Shown here in pieces: positions 58,937 to 64,000 of a stretch of DNA of 64,000 bases. The stretch covers positions 372,001-436,000 of the forward strand of contig JAILXT010000001.1 of the NCBI GenBank assembly GCA_045430345.1, given 5' to 3'. Numbering within the stretch: the stretch's first letter is position 1; every line of letters begins with the position of its first letter. The translations under genes and the position numbers were made by a program. Under the pieces are notes generated by a model that ran no database searches, was not told where the DNA came from, and saw only the letters and a program-made list of their open reading frames with translations. Source of the stretch: Agarilytica sp045430345. Lineage in GTDB: Bacteria > Pseudomonadota > Gammaproteobacteria > Pseudomonadales > Cellvibrionaceae.

Positions 58937-59715
58937 TGCACGATGACGGGTACCTAATTGAGATCAGCGGTAGAAACGAATATTTCCGGTACACTAGCCT
59001 GGATGAGCGCATTCAAAGAAATGGCATATGGTTCGAAAGTGTCCCTCTGGAAATCAACGCTGGAATAAAGGTTTCATCAGTTATTGATAATGCTGATTGG
59101 TCATTTTCGATAACTGGAAATGCAGAGGTTGCTAGGTTGTGGTTAACCGGTGTTCCCGATTTCATCGTAAACATTATTGTCTATCGATACGATCGCGCTG
59201 AAGATTCATGGCCTCTGGAATGGAGTGGGTCTGTGGTGGCTCCGTATTGGGAAGAGGACCGAATCGAGTTTCGTTGTGAGAGTGACTTTACAGCATTACG
59301 TACTCAGGGGCTTCGACGAATGTATCAGTCGGGTTGTTCACACCCACTATATGGGTCTAATTGCTCAATAAATAGGGCGGTTTTTCGTGAGTCTTATGTG
59401 GCTAGCTCGGTATCCGGTAGTACTATCGGTTTCAACTCTGAAAACTTTTCACCGGGGCATTTCGCCGGAGGGTATGCCGAGTGGACTGCTCCGATAACAG
59501 GGGCGACCGTTACAAAACCAATTAGAAATAACGGCGCAATCGATATCACTCTCAGCGTATTGGCAAATGATCTCACACCCGGCGCCATCGTTAATTTGTA
59601 TCCTGGATGTGATAGGTCATTGATCACCTGTGCAGATAAATTCAATAACTCAATTAATTACGGGGGACAACCTTGGTTATCCAGTGTCAACCCGCATACA
59701 GATAGGGTTTTCTAG
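58936..59715 (+). CDS. BR0599/phiJL001 gp84-like tail-tip protein
   Basis: 259 residues from GTG overlapping the previous stop. The N-terminal DUF2163-like part is followed by the conserved C-terminal motif YPGCDRSLITCADKFNNSINYGG (GCD...C..KF.N..N..G), diagnostic of the phage BR0599 family, with GCSHPLYGSNC before it. In gene transfer agents and related siphophages such proteins lie in the hub at the tail tip, sometimes with peptidase partners. Confidence 0.83.
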   Translation: MHDDGYLIEISGRNEYFRYTSLDERIQRNGIWFESVPLEINAGIKVSSVIDNADWSFSITGNAEVARLWLTGVPDFIVNIIVYRYDRAEDSWPLEWSGSVVAPYWEEDRIEFRCESDFTALRTQGLRRMYQSGCSHPLYGSNCSINRAVFRESYVASSVSGSTIGFNSENFSPGHFAGGYAEWTAPITGATVTKPIRNNGAIDITLSVLANDLTPGAIVNLYPGCDRSLITCADKFNNSINYGGQPWLSSVNPHTDRVF

Positions 59716-59717
59716 CT

Positions 59718-59951
59718 ATGACATTTCTAATCCAATTAGTAATCAGTTTGGTGATAGCTTATGTCGCTGCGCGAGCGCAGCCGGGTCCACCTTCACCAGA
59801 TCCAGCAGTTGAGGACGATGTTCGAGTTCCGACGGCGAAATCAGGAAAACCCATTCCGGTAATTTTTGGAGAGGAGCTTATTGAAAACCCGAACGTTGTT
59901 TGGTGGGGGGATTTAGATTCTAAGCCAGTAAAAACCCAGAGTGGTAAATAA
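59718..59951 (+). CDS. Small tail-tip protein with N-terminal hydrophobic segment
   Basis: 77 residues. Residues 3-20 are hydrophobic; DDVRVPTAKSGKPIPVIFGEELIENPNVVWWGDL is the segment often found just before or at the N terminus of phage tail-fibre attachment proteins. It abuts the next gene by one codon junction. Confidence 0.7.
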   Translation: MTFLIQLVISLVIAYVAARAQPGPPSPDPAVEDDVRVPTAKSGKPIPVIFGEELIENPNVVWWGDLDSKPVKTQSGK

Positions 59952-60155
59952 ATGATTATCACTCTGGCTCATCAACGAAAGTTTCATTACTGCTCGAAAG
60001 GGGCTAGAAGATTTTGCAAACGACATGATCTAGATTTTTTAGAGTTTGTTCGTAACGGATACGATGAATCAGTACTGCTTGAAACTGGTGATGCGATGGC
60101 GATTAAGCTAGTGGAGTTTGCAAAAAATATGGAGGCTTCTGATGGGGGCAAATAA
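59952..60155 (+). CDS. Small tail-region protein
   Basis: 67 residues, MIITLAHQRKFHYCSKGARRFCKRHDLDFLEFVRNG.... This matches an unnamed family that recurs in the same slot of siphophage tail-tip operons. It overlaps the start of the next gene by 14 bp. Confidence 0.7.
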   Translation: MIITLAHQRKFHYCSKGARRFCKRHDLDFLEFVRNGYDESVLLETGDAMAIKLVEFAKNMEASDGGK

Positions 60156-63100
60156 ATCTCAGACAATTGGGCATGAGTATTTTTTGGGTGAGCACCTGAT
60201 TCTATGTCATGGGCCTGTAGATGCAGTCACGGAGATGGTTTATGGAGGTCGCACTGCCTGGAAGGGTGAGCGTTATAGCTCAGAAATGGTTAGGAAGTTC
60301 GCTTTAATATGGGAAGAGCAGTGGACTGTAGATAGTATCTCCCCCGTCACTTCGGACGAAAAGATTCGTGTGCAGGCCCCCGAACTTTTTGGTGGAAGAA
60401 AAAAAGACGGCGGACTCTATGGGTTCTGTGATGTGATTCTTGGGGGCGCAACTCACGGTCAAAACAGCTATCTTGCTTCTAAACTAGGGCAAAACGTTCC
60501 GGCATATCGACATCTAGCATCTATTGTCCTCAACAAAATGAGCGTGGCGTCGTTGTCGCCTACGGTTAAAACAATTGGTGTTAGGGTTGAGCGGTATCAC
60601 GGAAGTGGATGGAACCCCGCTATGGCTCAAGTCGGTCGAGATGCAAACCCCGCACACATTATCTATGAGTGTCTCACCAATTCAGAATGGGGTATGGGAA
60701 AAACCTCTAACCAACTTGATGAACCCGCTTTTTTGTCTGTTGCCGAAAGGTTGCACAACGATGGCTTAGGTATTTCACTCTCGTGGCAGAATGCCGCTTC
60801 TGTCGGCGAGTTTATTGAGATTGTAAAAAAGCACATGGATGGGTTTGTTTATCTGGATCCTGCCACTTCGCTTTACACGATAAAACTATCGCGTGAGGAT
60901 TATGTGCTTGAGGATACGCCCGTTTTTAATGAAGGGAATGTTGTTGAGTTAATAAATTTTTCCAGAAGTGGGTACAGTAAAAACACGCCAAATGAAATAA
61001 CAGTGATATATCGAGACCGATATAACAACAAGCAGTCGGTGAAATATCAGAATCTTGCTAATATCCAAGTCCAAGGGCGAGTAATAAACGAAACGGTTGA
61101 GATGTTAGGTATTCGGGAGCATGATCTTGCCGTTCGCATAGCGCAAAGGGAAGGTGAATCGAAAACCATTCCCGCTGCACTGTTGACTATTAAAGTCCCT
61201 AGATCATCTGGACGAACAGTTATGCCGGGGAGTGTAATTCGTTTTGCTTGGGCTCGGTACGGAATAAACAATGTACCGTTTAGAGTGGTTGAAGTAGAGC
61301 GCGGTCCTGTCGGGGCCAGTGATATCACGCTTTACTGCGTTGAAGACGTTTTTAATCTACCTGATGACAGCTATTTATCTACCAATACAAGTCTATTTTC
61401 TAGCCCTGTTAGTAGTATGGTGGATCTCGCATACCAGTATGTCGGGGAGGCGACTTATCATGACATGATTAACAGTTTTAGTGATGACGAGATAGAAGGA
61501 TTTTCAGATATTTCGACATTTATTTCAACCCTTGGAGCGAAAGATGAAGGGGTTGTTTTTGGTTACGAGATAGCTGTAAGCCCGGACGATACCGAATACC
61601 TATCAGCGACTACCGCTGACGTTTCGTTTGTAATTGAACTTGAGTCTGCTGTCGGTCCTATGGACACAGTATTTTCTTTCACCAATATCAATAATTTCCC
61701 CAATATTTTCCCCGATCAGCTCGGCTATATAGACGATGAAATTGTTGCTATCGAAACGAGGGATGATGTCGCACTCCAGTTAACCGTTAAGCGAGGAGTT
61801 CTAGACACAGTACCTGCTCCGCATATTGAAAATACAATAATGTTCATTGACGACAGAACAAAAGGAATTGAACCTGTTGAGCGTTTTTTGGGTGAGGATG
61901 TCCATATAAAATTAATAGCGTCAGGCTCTAAAGATAAACTCGATATTGGGAGCGCTTCAACGCATTTTCGAACTTTAACGGCTCGGTACCAGCGGCCGTA
62001 CCCGCCAGGAAATGTTCGAATTAACGGAGAGCTATTTCCTGAGGAGATTATCGGTGATATTGCGCTGACTTGGGCGCACCGAGATCGAACACAGCAAACT
62101 GCGGGCTTTAATGCCTGGACGGAGGGGAGTATCGGGCCTGAACTCGGCGTCAATTATGGCGTTTTTATCACTGGCGAAAATGGATTAAGGCAATCCTTTC
62201 TGAGTGAGACGGGGAGCGCTTTTAATTATACCACGGAGAAAGACGATTTCGGGCTTGTCCATAGACAGCCTAATGTCACCATAAAATCCATTGGCCTGGG
62301 TATTGCAGCTGACAATACCATTTTTAATGGCGCTCAATCGTGGTACAGAGATTTATACGATTACCCCTCGGACTTTGTTTCAAGCTTACAAAATGTCAAA
62401 TCGTCACTGGCGGGAGAGGATCTGTTACTTGATGATTTTATTGGCCTGGCATTGATTGACCCGTCTGACGGTTCTTATCAGACACTTGAGACGGCCGGCC
62501 ATGCTTTTAAGTCTGTTGCATTCCCCTTTTCTGTGACGCCGGATACGTCGTTTATGAGCGTAACGGAAAAACTGTTCTATTTGGGGAATCCAGGTTTGTT
62601 TCCCGATCAATATTCCCAGGCTCAGGGATACTTGGTCAATGCGTCCCAAGACTATGCAAATACCCTAGTTTCGAGATCGCCTAAACCGGTCAAGGACTAT
62701 CGAGATACCTCTTCGCAAATATTTTTCTCTAATATACAGCGAAACTCACTTCAATTTTGGGCGCCCAATACAAATAAAATTAAGGCAATACCGAGTCATG
62801 TCGTTGATATTTTATTTATTAATAAAGACCAGTTTTCCTCGCCGATTATATACAGTGAAAACATCACAAAGAATTACTTTGCGGACGCTGACACTCTAAC
62901 GATTCCGACAGAAGAAAAGCTGAACTCCCACCATCCGGTTGTTTCCGCTTCGCAAACAAGCAACCTCAACCTTCTGGGCGAAAACTATTGTCAGGTTATG
63001 GGGGAGATTATATACGTCCAATATTTGGAAGGCGCCAGCCAGGCTGGATTCGAACCCGTATGGAATTCAGCCCCGTATGCAGTAAGTTTAACACAGGTAC

Positions 63101-63885
63101 TCGATAGCCATATTGACATGGAAACGGCCGCAGTGGTTTCAACCAAACGACTGCATATCGACGGGGCGACAAATATATCTGAGATCGATACTCGTCATGA
63201 TGTGTTTGCCCGAGCTGCACGATTTAATGCGAGCGATACAGAAGGGATTGAAATTACACAGAGCGGGGAAGTTACGATATTCGATTCTTCAGATGGCGAA
63301 ACAATAAGCTCTTTTACTATCGCCGAGCATGTTGTCAGTTTTGAAACAGATTACGCTCTAGAGCATTTGTATGCAGTAGTGGTGATCAGCGCTGGATTTT
63401 TGACAGGAGAGCTTCGTAAGTATGCTAGAGATGGTCAGGTATTAGCATCAATAACACTGCCGTTTGATGTTGCGCCTTCTTCGTCCGCACTATCAGGTAC
63501 CGGAGGGTGGGATTATAACGATTTTTCTTATGTCTTTATTGGTGACCAAAAGGTGTACGTTAAGCAAGCAGTAGATGGGAATGTCGATAATGTCTGGTCC
63601 ATAGATAAAGACTTAACAGCGTGGAAAGATACTGAGCGCGATGATGACCTTTCTGAATTTTTCGGGCGTCCTGATACAACACTACATTTTGGTTCTTCTC
63701 CTTTTCGGCATCTTGACGAGGTAGGCGGTGATGTGATTTTTTCACCCGCTGGTTCTCCAAGACGAAACGGTGAAGTAACGGTTTCAATAAATTCTTCACG
63801 AGACGATTTAGAATCGCATCAATCAGTAACGCACACAACAAAACGGCACGGTTGGGGGCTCAACTGGGGCGGTAAATGGGGTTGA
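60142..63885 (+). CDS. Large tail-tip / host-recognition protein (J-like role)
   Basis: 1247 residues from ATG 60142. The N-terminal third (VGRDANPAHIIYECLTNSEWGMGKTSNQLDEPAFLSVAERL, VYLDPATSLYTIKLSREDY) is typical of phage tail proteins with hub-like folds. The middle has a TFT-like domain with DELGYIDDEIVAIE-type repeats, and the last 400 residues are more variable with beta-propeller-like pieces (DGATNISEIDTRHDVFARAARF). It should form the tail tip and contact the host. It replaces lambda J without clear J homology. Confidence 0.75.
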   Translation: MGANKSQTIGHEYFLGEHLILCHGPVDAVTEMVYGGRTAWKGERYSSEMVRKFALIWEEQWTVDSISPVTSDEKIRVQAPELFGGRKKDGGLYGFCDVILGGATHGQNSYLASKLGQNVPAYRHLASIVLNKMSVASLSPTVKTIGVRVERYHGSGWNPAMAQVGRDANPAHIIYECLTNSEWGMGKTSNQLDEPAFLSVAERLHNDGLGISLSWQNAASVGEFIEIVKKHMDGFVYLDPATSLYTIKLSREDYVLEDTPVFNEGNVVELINFSRSGYSKNTPNEITVIYRDRYNNKQSVKYQNLANIQVQGRVINETVEMLGIREHDLAVRIAQREGESKTIPAALLTIKVPRSSGRTVMPGSVIRFAWARYGINNVPFRVVEVERGPVGASDITLYCVEDVFNLPDDSYLSTNTSLFSSPVSSMVDLAYQYVGEATYHDMINSFSDDEIEGFSDISTFISTLGAKDEGVVFGYEIAVSPDDTEYLSATTADVSFVIELESAVGPMDTVFSFTNINNFPNIFPDQLGYIDDEIVAIETRDDVALQLTVKRGVLDTVPAPHIENTIMFIDDRTKGIEPVERFLGEDVHIKLIASGSKDKLDIGSASTHFRTLTARYQRPYPPGNVRINGELFPEEIIGDIALTWAHRDRTQQTAGFNAWTEGSIGPELGVNYGVFITGENGLRQSFLSETGSAFNYTTEKDDFGLVHRQPNVTIKSIGLGIAADNTIFNGAQSWYRDLYDYPSDFVSSLQNVKSSLAGEDLLLDDFIGLALIDPSDGSYQTLETAGHAFKSVAFPFSVTPDTSFMSVTEKLFYLGNPGLFPDQYSQAQGYLVNASQDYANTLVSRSPKPVKDYRDTSSQIFFSNIQRNSLQFWAPNTNKIKAIPSHVVDILFINKDQFSSPIIYSENITKNYFADADTLTIPTEEKLNSHHPVVSASQTSNLNLLGENYCQVMGEIIYVQYLEGASQAGFEPVWNSAPYAVSLTQVLDSHIDMETAAVVSTKRLHIDGATNISEIDTRHDVFARAARFNASDTEGIEITQSGEVTIFDSSDGETISSFTIAEHVVSFETDYALEHLYAVVVISAGFLTGELRKYARDGQVLASITLPFDVAPSSSALSGTGGWDYNDFSYVFIGDQKVYVKQAVDGNVDNVWSIDKDLTAWKDTERDDDLSEFFGRPDTTLHFGSSPFRHLDEVGGDVIFSPAGSPRRNGEVTVSINSSRDDLESHQSVTHTTKRHGWGLNWGGKWG

Positions 63886-63888
63886 TTT

Positions 63889-64000
63889 ATGGCTAGACAA
63901 AGTCCGAGAACACTTGGTTTTTATGATTTTGATGAAGACGAGAGCGGCTGGGCAATCGAAATGAATGAGACGCTCAAGCTCTTGCATCTATTCCTTGGGG
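63889..64000 (+). CDS. Tail-region protein, truncated by window end
   Basis: The first 37 residues, MARQSPRTLGFYDFDEDESGWAIEMNE..., read from ATG 63889, three bases after the tip protein. The frame is open to the window edge. The acidic start recalls fibre or DUF2793-like tail proteins, but too little is visible. Confidence 0.55.
   Translation, partial: MARQSPRTLGFYDFDEDESGWAIEMNETLKLLHLFLG

Larger units (their letters stand above)
17676..64000. mobile_element. Lambda-like siphovirus prophage integrated at tRNA-Ser (left end and most of the genome; right end outside window)
   Basis: The element starts at the tRNA-Ser remnant. It contains integrase, a CI/Cro/CII switch, SSB, an O-like initiator, DnaB, NinG, lysis genes and lambda-order head and tail genes. 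It continues past the window. The left arm also carries an integron-type cassette run between att and integrase. The structural genes seem intact, while repressor and integrase have unusual active-site substitutions. Confidence 0.93.

Overview
The window joins about 17.7 kb of bacterial chromosome to the first about 46 kb of a lambda-like prophage that runs off the right edge. Gene content suggests a marine carbohydrate-degrading gammaproteobacterium, perhaps of the Cellvibrionales. The indicators are a TonB receptor with GH13 enzymes, SLC45-like sugar symporters and an Entner-Doudoroff operon. This placement is inferred from gene content only.

Chromosome (1-17675): a maltodextrin/alpha-glucan locus. 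A TonB-dependent receptor (11227-13986) should import oligosaccharides into the periplasm. A lipoprotein alpha-amylase-like GH13 (2312-4084) would shorten them, and two SLC45-like MFS symporters (472-1887, 14214-15725) would carry sugars inward. A cytoplasmic GH13 alpha-glucosidase (9334-10965) would release glucose. Glucokinase, Zwf, Edd and Eda then take glucose to pyruvate and glyceraldehyde-3-phosphate; no 6-phosphogluconolactonase gene lies in the cluster. A LacI-family regulator (15833-16852) closes the locus, and three ATACGTAT-centred palindromes upstream of the first symporter and in the receptor/glucosidase divergent region look like its operators. Intergenic gaps hold a family of hairpin repeats whose core is shared but whose long inverted arms differ in each copy.

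Junction (17631-17840): a terminator hairpin is followed by the 3' part of a tRNA-Ser(TGA) gene with no 5' half. This is the att remnant of an element integrated in that tRNA; the intact tRNA is predicted at the far right end, outside the window.

Prophage: (i) 18.9-21.85 kb, a run of four plus-strand genes separated by integron-type attC sites, with no integron integrase in view; (ii) tyrosine integrase and DUF4224 protein; (iii) 23.2-29.3 kb, a leftward early operon of more than 20 small genes, many preceded by a recurring start-associated motif built on TGTACGA; (iv) a lambda-like switch at 29.3-30.8 kb (OL/PL, CI, OR/PR, Cro, CII); (v) replication genes (O-like initiator with a probable internal origin, DnaB) and NinG; (vi) a Q-like gene, late promoter/terminator and lysis genes; (vii) five structural-looking unknowns; (viii) lambda-order head and tail genes (Nu1, A, W, B, C with nested scaffold, D, E, FII, Z, U, V, G/GT by -1 frameshift, H), then a non-lambda tail tip with a BR0599/gp84-type protein.

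Two control proteins depart from their families. The CI-like repressor has Ala where the S24 serine nucleophile should be, and the integrase lacks the canonical box I arginine and both histidine-position residues. This hints at a prophage that is hard to induce or excise, although its virion genes look intact.
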